Shown here piece after piece: positions 22,213-32,200 of a stretch of 64,000 nt of DNA. The stretch covers positions 5,191,325-5,255,324 of the forward strand of contig JAUCEF010000006.1 of assembly GCA_033558025.1 (NCBI GenBank), in the 5' to 3' direction. The position numbers and the translations under genes were made by a program. The notes under the pieces were generated by a model. It saw nothing but the letters and a program-made list of their open reading frames with translations. It was not told where the DNA came from and did not search any database. This DNA comes from Phytophthora sp. 'mugwort'. Its lineage: Eukaryota; Oomycota; Peronosporomycetes; Peronosporales; Peronosporaceae. Every line of letters begins with the position of its first letter. The first letter of the stretch is position 1.

Positions 22213-24012
22213 TTGATCAATAGGGCAAGCGCAAGCCAGACGCAAGAAAACTTTGCTTTGCTGCAGATGGGCGGCACTATCGGCAGATATCAATCGGTCT
22301 CCGGAGCGGAGGAAGTCCAGTGGACAACATCGGGTCACAGGCGTTCCGACCCCATGCAGGAGCGAGACAGGCTGCAGCAAAGAATGATAAAGGAGGAAAC
22401 TATGTGCAGGTGTCCGTGCCGGACCAACGACAGGAGTATTAGGATAACTACTTATAGGAGCGGCCGGCACTGGCTGTCTGCCGTTGTGGCGGCCGTGGTG
22501 CTGGTCAACGTGGCCGCCCCGATGTCTGCAGCGTCTTCTGCGGCTGACTACATCATGGACGGCGCCACCACATACTGCTGGGAAGTGGACACGTCCATCT
22601 ACTCAAACACGGTGGACGGAACCTCGGTGAACATGGCGAGCGCACAGGGCGACGGCTGCCCGCTGAGGCTTTCCATTGTCCTCCCCACAGACGACGTGTA
22701 CGTCGACGACTCGCTGGACATCTCGTGGAATGCCACGGAGCACCTCGCGTCGAGCGGCTCTCTCGAGACCAACGACTTTGGCTTGACCGAGCTCGTGGTT
22801 GGACTCGACCGCATCTCGCAGAAATATTACCAGATCACGGCCTCGCGCCTGCGAACGTGTTCCTACGGTGTGGACTGCAACCCTGTGACGACGGGGTCAC
22901 AGCTGACCGAGAACACGACCAACATCCCACTCAACTTTACGGACGGACTGGCAGAATTCGACTCATCGGAGCTGTCGTTCGACCAGCCTGGAAACTACAC
23001 CCTACTGGCGCACTTGATCTTGCCCAGCAGCACCCCGATGTCGAAGCGATACGACTACGCCGTGTACCTCAAGGTACAGGTCTTGTCGCGAACCGGCGCC
23101 ACTGCTACGGACACGACCGCAACGCCGTATGCAGCGTCGACGGGAGACTCGGGCACCTCAGGTGTGTCAACGCAAGTCATTTGTGTACTTATCATCAGCG
23201 GCATTGTCGTCGTAGCGCTGGCAGTAATCGGCTTTGTGACGCTGCGCTCTAAAATCGACCGCAACCCCGAGGCTCATGCCAACAAGCGCAACAACTCAAA
23301 GAAAAGCCGCGGCATGTTTGGTTTTTCCAGCACAGGAATGAACTCTGCGGGTGGCATCGCGGTTGTGAGCGATGAGGAAGCTGAAGAGTTTGCCATGCTC
23401 AGCATGCATGAAGCCACAATCCGCCAGAACCGCGGCAGCACTTACCTCAGCGCTTTTAACCGTGGACGTCGCAGCGATCCCGCGCCTTCAAAGAAGAACG
23501 GAAGCCCTATCCTGTTCGCTGGACCGATGTGCAGCCAGAGCATAGATCGCAAGGGTGCTCTTAGCGACGATGAAAATTTCATCACTGGAGATATTACACC
23601 GCACAGTGTCCCTATTGAGACTCCTGGCACTGGTCGTGGCAATTATACAGGTCTGGACAACACCCCAAAAGTTCTCGCGCCAAAGCTTTCACCCTATGAC
23701 CAGACCAGCGCCCCGCCCGGTCAGATCATGTTCAACGATATCATGGAGGACGAGGTGGACTCCACTGGTCTGCGATCGGGTGGCGTCGTCGGCGTGGCAC
23801 GTCGACCCAACTTCGAGGACAGTATCATGTCTGATGTGACTGACCTGAACCTCACGGCTGTGTCTGTGCGCATCAAGCAGCACCGCGATAACGCGGAAAA
23901 GGAGGCAGCTGTGCAGATCAAGCAGGACGTGCTGACCGCAGACGATCTTCGTGGATCTGAGGCAAAGGGTCCACTGGCGCTGAGCGACCTCCTCGCTTCA
24001 CGGGTGCGGTAA
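22213..24012 (+). CDS. Oomycete-type single-pass membrane glycoprotein, unknown function
   Basis: The open frame is 599 codons from the first ATG, but the real start is more likely Met58 or Met64 (22384 or 22402). The stretch after them, a basic segment and then a hydrophobic run WLSAVVAAVVLVNVAAPMSA, looks like a signal peptide with cleavage near residue 106. The following 210 residues are extracellular in character, with four cysteines and sequons NAT, NTT, NFT and NYT. A transmembrane helix (about residues 322-344, VICVLIISGIVVVALAVIGF) and a basic stop-transfer segment follow. The approximately 250-residue cytoplasmic tail is Ser/Gly-rich, with acidic patches. This is a type I topology. 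I do not recognise a named family. The frame is uninterrupted and codon use is GC-rich like its neighbours, so it is probably a functional host gene. Confidence 0.8.
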   Translation: MINRASASQTQENFALLQMGGTIGRYQSVSGAEEVQWTTSGHRRSDPMQERDRLQQRMIKEETMCRCPCRTNDRSIRITTYRSGRHWLSAVVAAVVLVNVAAPMSAASSAADYIMDGATTYCWEVDTSIYSNTVDGTSVNMASAQGDGCPLRLSIVLPTDDVYVDDSLDISWNATEHLASSGSLETNDFGLTELVVGLDRISQKYYQITASRLRTCSYGVDCNPVTTGSQLTENTTNIPLNFTDGLAEFDSSELSFDQPGNYTLLAHLILPSSTPMSKRYDYAVYLKVQVLSRTGATATDTTATPYAASTGDSGTSGVSTQVICVLIISGIVVVALAVIGFVTLRSKIDRNPEAHANKRNNSKKSRGMFGFSSTGMNSAGGIAVVSDEEAEEFAMLSMHEATIRQNRGSTYLSAFNRGRRSDPAPSKKNGSPILFAGPMCSQSIDRKGALSDDENFITGDITPHSVPIETPGTGRGNYTGLDNTPKVLAPKLSPYDQTSAPPGQIMFNDIMEDEVDSTGLRSGGVVGVARRPNFEDSIMSDVTDLNLTAVSVRIKQHRDNAEKEAAVQIKQDVLTADDLRGSEAKGPLALSDLLASRVR

Positions 24013-24499
24013 TACTAACAGGTGAATTCCAAGCTAAAACGGTGGAGATGACGACGTTTGTAGATTAATTTGCCAAGACAGGCTTCAGCAGTCACATGCT
24101 GCCCATCAATGCAGCATCGACTCGAGCGTACGCACTTTGGACGTGGCAGCTTCGCGTTGCCTCGTCAGTCACGTATTAAGGAAAATAGACAACGCAGAGA
24201 TAGCAAACGCGTATGTGAAGGCGCGTACATTCACATAGGCTAAAGGTGAATACATCCAGACGCTGTGACTAGGTACATACTCGGCAGTTTCTCCGAGTGC
24301 CGAGGCAACGTCTACTTCCAGTACATTCAAAACGATATTCACAATACTACAAAACGAATGTGGTCCACATATCGCAATTGCTCGTCGCCAACCATCCAAA
24401 CGCCAGCAGCGTTTTGAGGACTGGCCCTGACAACTGAAGCAGGTCCTCTTCTGGCAGTAGCAGAGCAGCAGCAGCAGCAAGCGTCAGCAGACAGCAAGC
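24013..24499. other. Intergenic region upstream of RLP24
   Basis: No gene recognised. The last 40 bp before the start contain CAG/GCA-rich repeats (AGCAGCAGCAGCAGCAAGCG), probably 5' leader. Confidence 0.5.
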
Positions 24500-25012
24500 A
24501 TGCGTATCCACACGTGCTACTTCTGCTCAAGCCCCGTGTATCCGGGCCACGGCATTACGTTCGTCCGCAATGACAGCAAGATTTTCCGCTTCTGCCGCTC
24601 CAAGTGCCACAAGAACTTTAACCGCAAGCGAAACCCGCGTAAGGTGAAATGGACTAAGTCCTTCCGGAAGTCTGCCGGCAAGGAGATGGCCCTGGACACG
24701 ACGTTTGACTTTGACAAGCAGCGCCACCGCGCCGTCAAGTACAACCGCGAGCTCATGGGTGCCACCATCCACGCCATCGAGCGGGTGACGCAGATCAAGG
24801 AGAAGCGCGAGGCAGCCTTTTACAAGAATCGTATGAAGGACAGCAAGGCCAAGGCCAAGGCGCGCGACTTACGCGAGCTGGAGCAGAATATCACGCTCAT
24901 CGAGCCTGCTGCGGCGGCACTCAAGGACCAGGCACAGCTCAACGTGTCTGCCTCCAAGCAGAAGGACGCGGCGGCCACGGAGGCACCTTCCTCTATGGTT
25001 TTAGATCAGTAA
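24500..25012 (+). CDS. RLP24: Ribosome biogenesis protein RLP24
   Basis: A 170-residue intronless protein of the L24e family. The N-terminal zinc-finger domain shows [18 protein letters not shown] and [20 protein letters not shown], with four cysteines at residues 6, 9, 32 and 36. It then diverges from ribosomal protein eL24 in the way RLP24 does, with [19 protein letters not shown] and a long basic helical C-terminus. RLP24 holds the place of eL24 on pre-60S particles in the nucleolus and is removed in the cytoplasm by the Drg1 ATPase. This is established in yeast and inferred here. Length fits the family (about 160-200 residues). The next gene, ABCE1, also serves ribosomes, but the two are separate transcription units 430 bp apart. 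Confidence 0.93.
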   Translation: MRIHTCYFCSSPVYPGHGITFVRNDSKIFRFCRSKCHKNFNRKRNPRKVKWTKSFRKSAGKEMALDTTFDFDKQRHRAVKYNRELMGATIHAIERVTQIKEKREAAFYKNRMKDSKAKAKARDLRELEQNITLIEPAAAALKDQAQLNVSASKQKDAAATEAPSSMVLDQ

Positions 25013-25441
25013 AGTTAAGCCCAGCGCGGGCCGTGATTTTCCAATGCATACAGCTTCTTTTTACCATTTTCAACGACTTTGCTGCGCATTATCGGGAGTG
25101 ATGACGATGACATTACTAGGTATTGTTGCTTGAGTTTCCGGGTTTTCCAGCGCGAACGGCTTGGTGGCATCGATTGGTGACCTTAACGACAAGGCAGTAA
25201 ATGCACGCAGCACTCTTGGCGCGCATGGCGTCGTTTCTATTAGCAGCAAGGGTTGACTTTTTCATGTCAGGCCACCGCCGCCATCAGTCCTGGGTCTACA
25301 AATCGTACTTAAGATTCATTTAAAAGGGTTAGGTGCTGCCAGTGACGGCGGCTGAGCCAGCCAACGGCCGGGAGGGGGAGTAGCTTCCCGCCTTCAGTTC
25401 AGGACAGGACCCACGGAACGGAAGCCTAGCTAGCGGCCAAG
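25013..25441. other. Intergenic region upstream of ABCE1
   Basis: No gene recognised. It should hold the RLP24 terminator and ABCE1 promoter. I see no diagnostic motif. Confidence 0.5.
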
Positions 25442-27322
25442 ATGTCGGACAAGCTGACGCGTATCGCTATCGTGAGCACGGACAAGTGCAAGCCCAAGAA
25501 GTGCCGCCAGGAATGCAAGAAGTCGTGTCCCGTCGTACGCATGGGCAAGCTCTGCATTGAGGTTGGACCCAAGAGTAAGGTGGCCTTCATCTCGGAACAG
25601 CTCTGCATCGGTTGCGGTATCTGTGTCAAGAAGTGCCCGTTCGAGGCCATTAACATTATCAACCTGCCGAAAGACCTGGAGAGCAACACTACGCACCGCT
25701 ACGGCGCCAACACCTTCAAACTCCACCGTCTGCCTATGCCTCGCCCCGGCCAGGTGCTCGGTCTCGTCGGCACGAACGGTATCGGCAAGTCGACGGCGTT
25801 ACGCATCCTCGCCGGCAAGCTCAAGCCTAACCTGGGCAAATTTGATGCCCCTCCCGAGTGGCAGGAAATCCTGACCCACTTCCGCGGCTCGGAGCTGCAG
25901 AACTACTTCACGCGCATCCTCGAGGACAACCTTAAGGCAATCACCAAGCCGCAATACGTGGATAAAATCCCCAGGGCCGTCAAAGGCACGGTGCATGACA
26001 TTCTGTCGGCCCGGTGCGAGAAACAGGAGAAGCTGGACCACTTCCTGAAGGAGCTCGACCTGTCGCACGTGCAGGACCGTGAGATTGAGAACTTGTCGGG
26101 TGGCGAGCTGCAGCGTTTCGCCATTGCTGTAGTGGCCGTGCAGAAGGCCGACATCTACATGTTTGACGAGCCGTCTTCCTACCTAGATGTGCGCCAGCGT
26201 CTCAAGGCCGCTCTGGTAATTCGCTCCATGGTAGATGACAACGGCCGTTCGTACGTCATCTGCGTCGAGCACGATCTAAGTGTGTTGGACTACTTGTCCG
26301 ACTATATCTGCGTGCTGTACGGTACCCCGTCGGCCTATGGTGTGGTCACCATGCCTTTCAGCGTGCGTGAAGGTATTAACATTTTCCTGGCCGGTTTTGT
26401 CCCCACGGAGAACCTGCGCTTCCGCACGGAGGAGCTCACGTTCAAGGTCTCCCAGAATGCCGACGAGTTCAGCACGGGCGAGGGTGATGCCAACTCGTTT
26501 AATTACCCGGCCATGACCAAGACCATGTACAAGAAGAAGAAAGACGCTGCCTTCAAGCTGCACGTTGAGGCTGGTGACTTTACGAACTCGGAAATTATCT
26601 GTATGCTTGGTGAAAACGGTACCGGTAAGACGACGTTCATTCGTATGCTTGCTGGTCTGCTCAAGTCCGATGAGATGGAGGCCGCCGAGAAGGCTGAAGA
26701 CGGCTATGCTATGTCTCACTGCGCTCTACGCTACGACACTTCTACGATCAGTTACAAGCCGCAGAAGATTGCTCCTAAGTTCCAGGGCACAGTGCGCGAA
26801 CTACTGCACCGCCGCATCCGCGAAGCTATCGTCCACCCGCAGTTCGCGACGGATGTGACCAAGCCTCTGGCTCTCGATAACATTATCGACCAGGCCGTGC
26901 CCCACTTGTCTGGTGGTGAACTGCAACGTGTGGCTATCATCCTGTGTCTGGGTAAGCCTGCTGACATCTATCTGATCGATGAGCCGTCGGCCTACCTGGA
27001 TTCCGAGCAGCGTATTATTGCCGCCAAGGTTATTAAGCGTTTCATCCTGCACGCTAAGAAGACGGCTTTTGTAGTCGAACACGATTTCATCATGGCCACG
27101 TACCTTGCCGACCGCGTGGTTGTCTACGACGGTAATCCGGGTATCGAGTGTACGGCACACTCCCCTCAGGGCCTGCTGACCGGTATGAACACGTTCCTGA
27201 AGCAGCTTGAGATCACATTCCGACGGGACCCTACGAACTACCGCCCGCGTATCAACAAGTACGACTCCGTCAAGGATGTCGAACAGAAGACCTCGGGCAA
27301 CTTCTTCTTCATGGACGACTAA
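25442..27322 (+). CDS. ABCE1: ABCE1/Rli1 ribosome recycling ATPase
   Basis: A 626-residue uninterrupted protein. The N-terminal iron-sulphur domain has two [4Fe-4S] cysteine sets: C16, C21, C25, C29 and C55, C58, C61, C65 (the second reads [11 protein letters not shown]). Nucleotide-binding domain 1 has Walker [10 protein letters not shown] (110-118), the signature [10 protein letters not shown] (near 218) and Walker [11 protein letters not shown]. Domain 2 has Walker [10 protein letters not shown] (near 390), [10 protein letters not shown] (near 490) and Walker [15 protein letters not shown]1 splits post-termination 80S ribosomes and also acts in initiation and 60S/40S biogenesis in the cytoplasm. 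It is slightly longer than most (about 600), with an acidic C-terminus ending FFFMDD. No intron is needed. Confidence 0.97.
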   Translation: MSDKLTRIAIVSTDKCKPKKCRQECKKSCPVVRMGKLCIEVGPKSKVAFISEQLCIGCGICVKKCPFEAINIINLPKDLESNTTHRYGANTFKLHRLPMPRPGQVLGLVGTNGIGKSTALRILAGKLKPNLGKFDAPPEWQEILTHFRGSELQNYFTRILEDNLKAITKPQYVDKIPRAVKGTVHDILSARCEKQEKLDHFLKELDLSHVQDREIENLSGGELQRFAIAVVAVQKADIYMFDEPSSYLDVRQRLKAALVIRSMVDDNGRSYVICVEHDLSVLDYLSDYICVLYGTPSAYGVVTMPFSVREGINIFLAGFVPTENLRFRTEELTFKVSQNADEFSTGEGDANSFNYPAMTKTMYKKKKDAAFKLHVEAGDFTNSEIICMLGENGTGKTTFIRMLAGLLKSDEMEAAEKAEDGYAMSHCALRYDTSTISYKPQKIAPKFQGTVRELLHRRIREAIVHPQFATDVTKPLALDNIIDQAVPHLSGGELQRVAIILCLGKPADIYLIDEPSAYLDSEQRIIAAKVIKRFILHAKKTAFVVEHDFIMATYLADRVVVYDGNPGIECTAHSPQGLLTGMNTFLKQLEITFRRDPTNYRPRINKYDSVKDVEQKTSGNFFFMDD

Positions 27323-27551
27323 GCTATAGACGTATAGGAGGACGGAAGCGCGTGGACTAGAACAGTCGGAGTCCGTCGACAAGTGAGTTGATACCTCGAG
27401 GCAGTCCCGGGTAGAAGGATCGTCGCCATAGGTTGCAGGAGGAAAGACTTGTATTGTGACAAGAGCGAGCTGGCTGGTGTGACTGACCCATCGTCGGCGG
27501 TGGAGTAAGTAGAAAATATACATCGGTGCGTTCGCGTGCTTTGTTTTTTAA

Positions 27552-27879
27552 TTACGGCTGTGTTTGCAGCTTCTGATGGATGCGTCCAAAGTCCTTGAGA
27601 ATAAGTTCAAGTTGCGTGTCGTCCAGCTCTAGCAATACCTACGTGTCAGGCAGGAAGATATGTACATGCATTAAGTTCGAAAAGCAGCAGAATTATACAT
27701 TGGCTAGGTTGCAATCCCCCACGAACCTGTCGTTCCGATCTGTCGGGTTTCGTTAGGCGCAGCTTGAGTACAACAGATCGCTGGCGGTCTCCACAGAGCG
27801 AGCTGTTCGCCAGGTTCACGCGCACGGAGTAGTCAAAATCGCGCAGCACCTCGCCTTCGCTGAGGTTGGCGACGTCCAT
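27552..27879 (-). CDS. Minimal COMM-domain protein (COMMD6-like), two exons
   Basis: Exon 1 runs 27879-27727 and exon 2 runs 27638-27552, separated by an 88-bp GT-AG intron (27726-27639) in phase 0. The spliced product is 79 residues. It starts MDVANLSEGEVLRDFDYSVR, contains NLANSSLCGDRQRSVVLKLR, and crosses the splice into VLLELDDTQLELILKDFGRI. A hydrophobic beta region with an N-S-S-L turn, followed by a C-terminal helix on the pattern L-L-E-L-D-D-x-Q-L, is the COMM-domain layout. Such proteins form the Commander complex for endosomal recycling. Human COMMD6 is likewise almost only a COMM domain. An upstream exon with an N-terminal domain could exist, but the 176 bp to the next gene leave little room. 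The call rests on my splice model. Confidence 0.6.
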
Positions 27880-28055
27880 GGCGTATACTTCGAAATAATT
27901 TCTTTAATACCACAACAAAATATGCGTTTCCAGGGTTTAGATTCAGCCAATCACAAGCCACGTATGATTTGTAAAGGTTCGCCCCCTTGTCCGCACGAAC
28001 GGGAGGTCAGCACCAGCGGAACTCATCTCAAGCAGCGTCGAGAGACTCGAAAGGC
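27880..28055. promoter_or_regulatory. Shared divergent promoter region
   Basis: Only 176 bp separate the start codons of the minus-strand COMM-domain gene and the plus-strand carbonic-anhydrase gene, so both promoters must lie here. A CCAAT box (27947-27951) sits near the middle. Confidence 0.5.
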
Positions 28056-28906
28056 ATGTGGGCGAAACAGGCAGGCAAGGCCATCCGGTCCCTGGGACAG
28101 ACGATCGACCGCGTCGGTGTCTCGCTAGAGGGAAAGCTTACCTACACGGAGCACTGTAAGTATTCGTAGATAATGGAAGCCACTCCTCGCTCAGTCACTC
28201 TCCGATGTGGTTTAATTAACTCTCGTCCGTTCCGCCGTTGCTGGTCGCAGTGAATCCCTCGACGCGCGCCGTGAAGAATCTGGGACGCTCCCCTAAGTTC
28301 GAAGAGGGTGTGTTCGTGGCGCCCAACGCATCGGTAATCGGCGACGTCAAGGTGGGCAAGGGCAGCTCCATTTGGTACAATGCCACTGTTCGCGGAGACG
28401 TCAACTACATCACGATTGGTGAGAATACAAACATCCAGGACCAGGCCGTAGTGCATGTGGCCAAAATCCACAAGGATATCCCTACCAAGATCGGCAATAA
28501 CGTGACCGTGGGCCCCGCCGCCATCGTGCACGCCTGCACCATCCAGGATCACTGCATCATCGGCACGGGCGCGCAGGTGCTGGACGGCGCGGTGGTCGGA
28601 GCCAAGTCCATCATTACGGCTGGCTCTATCGTCACCTACGGCAAGCAGGTGCCCTCGGGCCAGCTCTGGTCAGGTGTTCCAGCCCGCTACCTGCGCGACC
28701 TTACGGCTGAGGAGATTCAGTTCATGCAGCAGTGCTCTACCGAGTACACGCAGCTTGCGGATCAGCACGCCGAAGAGTGCGCCAAGAGCTTCGAGGAGTA
28801 CGAGGCTGACACGGAGCGCTTCAAGATCTTGCGGGACGTGGGCGAGACCGGTCTGCCACAGAAGAACGACGAGCGCAAGGATACCGGTCTCTTCTTCCGT
28901 TACTAG
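28056..28906 (+). CDS. Mitochondrial gamma-carbonic-anhydrase-like protein, two exons
   Basis: Exon 1 is 28056-28155 and exon 2 is 28251-28906, joined across a 95-bp intron with donor GTAAGT and acceptor GCAG, giving 251 residues. Exon 1 encodes an N-terminus (MWAKQAGKAIRSLGQTIDRV) that aligns with plant mitochondrial gamma-CA proteins around GQALDRVG, so the joint is supported by homology. The body is a left-handed beta-helix of hexapeptide turns (VFVAPNASVIGDVKVGKGSS onward) and a C-terminal helix with SFEEYEADTERF. In plants and protists these subunits form a trimer on the matrix side of respiratory complex I. QDQAVVHVA keeps one zinc His and AAIVHAC another, but the position of the remaining ligand is Pro (VTVGPAA), so catalysis is doubtful. 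Confidence 0.88.
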
Positions 28907-29286
28907 ACGTCTTTCTGCACGTTTGCGAGCGTGAAGAGCGGCGATGTTGAGTGCACAAGTTAAGGTGGCGAAGAGCAAACAAAAGGAATGAAATGGACAC
29001 ATATGAGAATGTCTCGGTGTGATCTTTGCTCGGCCTTGCTTGTGTAGGTGGACCAGCTATATGGAAAGACCCCGTTGCGCTTGCTGTCATCACTCTTCGT
29101 CACTTTGATCTTGCACGGCAACTACATATCAAGACAACACAAACCCAGTATAAACACACTTTTGTCGATAATTGGTAGATCGGTCGCATCAATTCGACTC
29201 ACATGATATCGCGATCAGTTTCAGGAAAAACTCCCGGACTGCTGGCTGCTGAAGTGTCGCTGAAATCGCGAAGTCTTTCGGGTTGG

Positions 29287-32200
29287 TCATAAGCTGCAGT
29301 ACAACATTGCCATGTCAGTTTTGTCCGTAAAACCGCTTAATACTATCGCTGACACAAGTCGTACGTGATGCATGTTTGTCATGAGAACTGGATCCTGCAA
29401 CGCCTGCACAAAGTACGAGTCTTGGTTCATGGCAGCCATCAGTGATGGCCCAAATTGCACACTCAAAAGCAGTTCCAACATCTCAGCATCTTCGTCGTTA
29501 ACGCTACTCGTGTCCTGAATCTCGAGCATCTCATCTTCATCCACTGTCGGCACCTGAACCAAATTTGTGATAGTTGCCAGTGCTTTCTGCTCTTCCTCGC
29601 ACTGCTTTTCGATGGCCAGCGCCTTCAAAAATCTCTCTAAGGCAGCAACAAAATCACCATCCTCTGAATGAAAAAGAAGCAGCTCCGGATCCTCGCCAAC
29701 TTCCACCAACGCGTCGTGGTAGGCTGCCCACTCATCGTTCTTAGCAAGGCGCATCCACAACGCACGGTTTCCCTCTGAAGCAGCAACGAGGACGCGGCTG
29801 TCTAATGAACCTTGAGGTTGATCATTGGTCGTGTCGATGATAGCGCTCACTTTGCCGACAGCTTCCTTCTTTTTTGACCGCAAAAAGTCAACTAACTTCT
29901 GGTAAAACCCTCGCAACTCGCAATCATCCAGTTGAGCTTCGAGGATATCTGAGTTCAAGCTCATATCTCGTAACGCCAACACGATTTTCTCGTTTTTCTG
30001 TAGCAGCTCACGCATAGTGCCATCGTGCAAAATATCGTTTACTGCTTGTACATCGAGACCACCATGGGTGCCGAGACAAAGCGACTGGAGATCAGTTGCT
30101 AACTGGTGGACCGCTCTCTTTTCCTGAAGCTTCAAATTCTGCTTAAGCTCAAGCTTCGAGCGAAGCTCGTCCTCACGTGCTTTATACTTCTTCAGCAACT
30201 TCTCAGTGTCTTTCCTTTCCGGGCCATACCAAGCCAAAAGCTCATTCGATAACCCCCGCTGCTCCCGCTTTCTGACGTGATACCGGTGTCGCCACATGAT
30301 CATGAGAAATAGCGACTGAATCGTTGTCGCGGCTTCAATTTCTCGGTTCTCGAGTAGCAACTCTAACTTTTCCACGAGGTTAATGGACTTGAACTGAACC
30401 ATCGACGACGCGGAAAGACAAATCTTCGGGATCGGACAACCATCGCTACTGAGCAGATCACTAAGCCACCTCAATAGATTTTCGTCATTACCAGCCACCT
30501 CGTCCAGAATGTAAGGTTCCCGCAATAGAGTGCCATATCTCTCCAAAACAATGTTTTTCGAGAGATCAATTGCTGAGTATGATGACGATGGATCCCTGCA
30601 AATTTCCACTTGGCGACTCAGACGTTGTAAACGGCATTGCTGTTCAACAAGATCCTTGCTTACAGCAGATGGTTGCTTCTTGGCGTTAGGGCGAATGCAA
30701 TGGAAGTAGAACGGCATGTTCTTGCCATCTTCGCTCGTAAGGGCCTTTACATGAGACCGAAATTGCCCAATAAAGCTTTTGCTTCCAGGTAGTCGTGTCT
30801 CTGCTGAACCTTCCATGTTGCTGTTCTTCTTTGATACTCCGCACAGTTCGTTGCTTTCAACTAGCATTCGACGGAAATGAACATTTCTCGATGCACTAAG
30901 ACCCACCAGCAGATTTGCGTACACGAAGTCCGAGTTTTTCTTCACAAAGTCACTCGCATCGTAAATGACGTTTCCGCGTGTGTGCGGGACCACAAATGGC
31001 AGCATGTTCGGCATCACAGTAGCTTGACGCTTGCCGTTGTTAAATGCGCGTGGTGGCGCAGGTAACTTCAACGGATTGCGTTCGTAAATGTTGCGCACGA
31101 ATAGCTCGTTTCGCTTCTCTTCGTGATTTGCATTCTCGTTCTCACTTTGGTGGAGAACAGTCAGTTCCTCAAGCGAGGCAAACACTCCTAGTGGATGCTC
31201 ATAGATAAAAAGAACATCCTTGTCGCTGTCAAGAGGAAGACGCGCAGACGGGCGTGTTTGGCTGATGTATGCAGCTGTAACGATTTGCTCTTCCCTAAAA
31301 TAAAGTTTCTCGTTCAAATAGTTTATGCAGAGCTGATCCAGAGAGTTATGCGTGAGGTCTTCGAAGCCGAATACATCAATGATCTTAAGCAGTGATATCT
31401 CACCAGGAAGCATTGACAAGTCATTCCTAATCCCATTTGTGAATAAAGCATCCAGTTTTGTCGCCTCATTCATGGCGGCCACGACATATTCGAAGGCGAC
31501 CTGGTATAATAAGCGCGCGAGTGCGTCGCGAACATGGTTGACCTGACCCTTTTCTAATGTTACTTCGAATGTCTCACTTGTCGACTGCAAGGTCACCCTT
31601 TTTGTCATCAGCATTCGTTCCACTATCTCCACTGATCCCAAATCCAAGAGTTCTACCACTCTCTGAGGGGCATTGAACACTCCCGTAGAAGACATTACCA
31701 ACCTCTCCGATGCCGCATTGTAATCAAACTCAATATTTCCCAGCCATAGCCCAGCACTCAGTACCTTAAATATTGTTTTCTGCTGGTCCGAAGATACATT
31801 CAATTCGTCCAGTCCAGCAATAACTTGCTGCCATCGTTCCACGTCCCTTTTCATTGTGTCCTCTTTGCTTAAGAATTCCACGAGCTTGTGGTCGCTATGA
31901 CCAAGATAAGAAAACGCGGAACAGCCTATACCATCGAGACACAGCTCCTTCGCCAGCAAATGCATGAAAGGAAACGCATTAACACCGGACACCATAGCGT
32001 ATAGTACGTGAAAGTTCATATCACACTGGTCGCCCGCTCGGCCTCTTGCACTTGTAACGCGCGATTTCTCTAGCAGAAATGGCGAGATATGACACCCGCA
32101 AATCTGGAATTCCCACGGATGAAGGCCAAAACAAACTTGCAAAGTTGTCACTTTTCCAAATCTTGACGAGTTTAGGTTCATCGACGTGGTGGCATGTCCA

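Noticed and set aside
22213..24012. Secreted RXLR or Crinkler effector
   Set aside because: No RxLR, dEER or LxLFLAK motif follows the signal peptide, and a transmembrane helix is present. No other candidate effector was seen in the window.
26801..27523. 240-codon minus-strand open frame overlapping the end of ABCE1
   Set aside because: Lies antisense to a strongly conserved gene with complete motifs and has no resemblance to a protein family.
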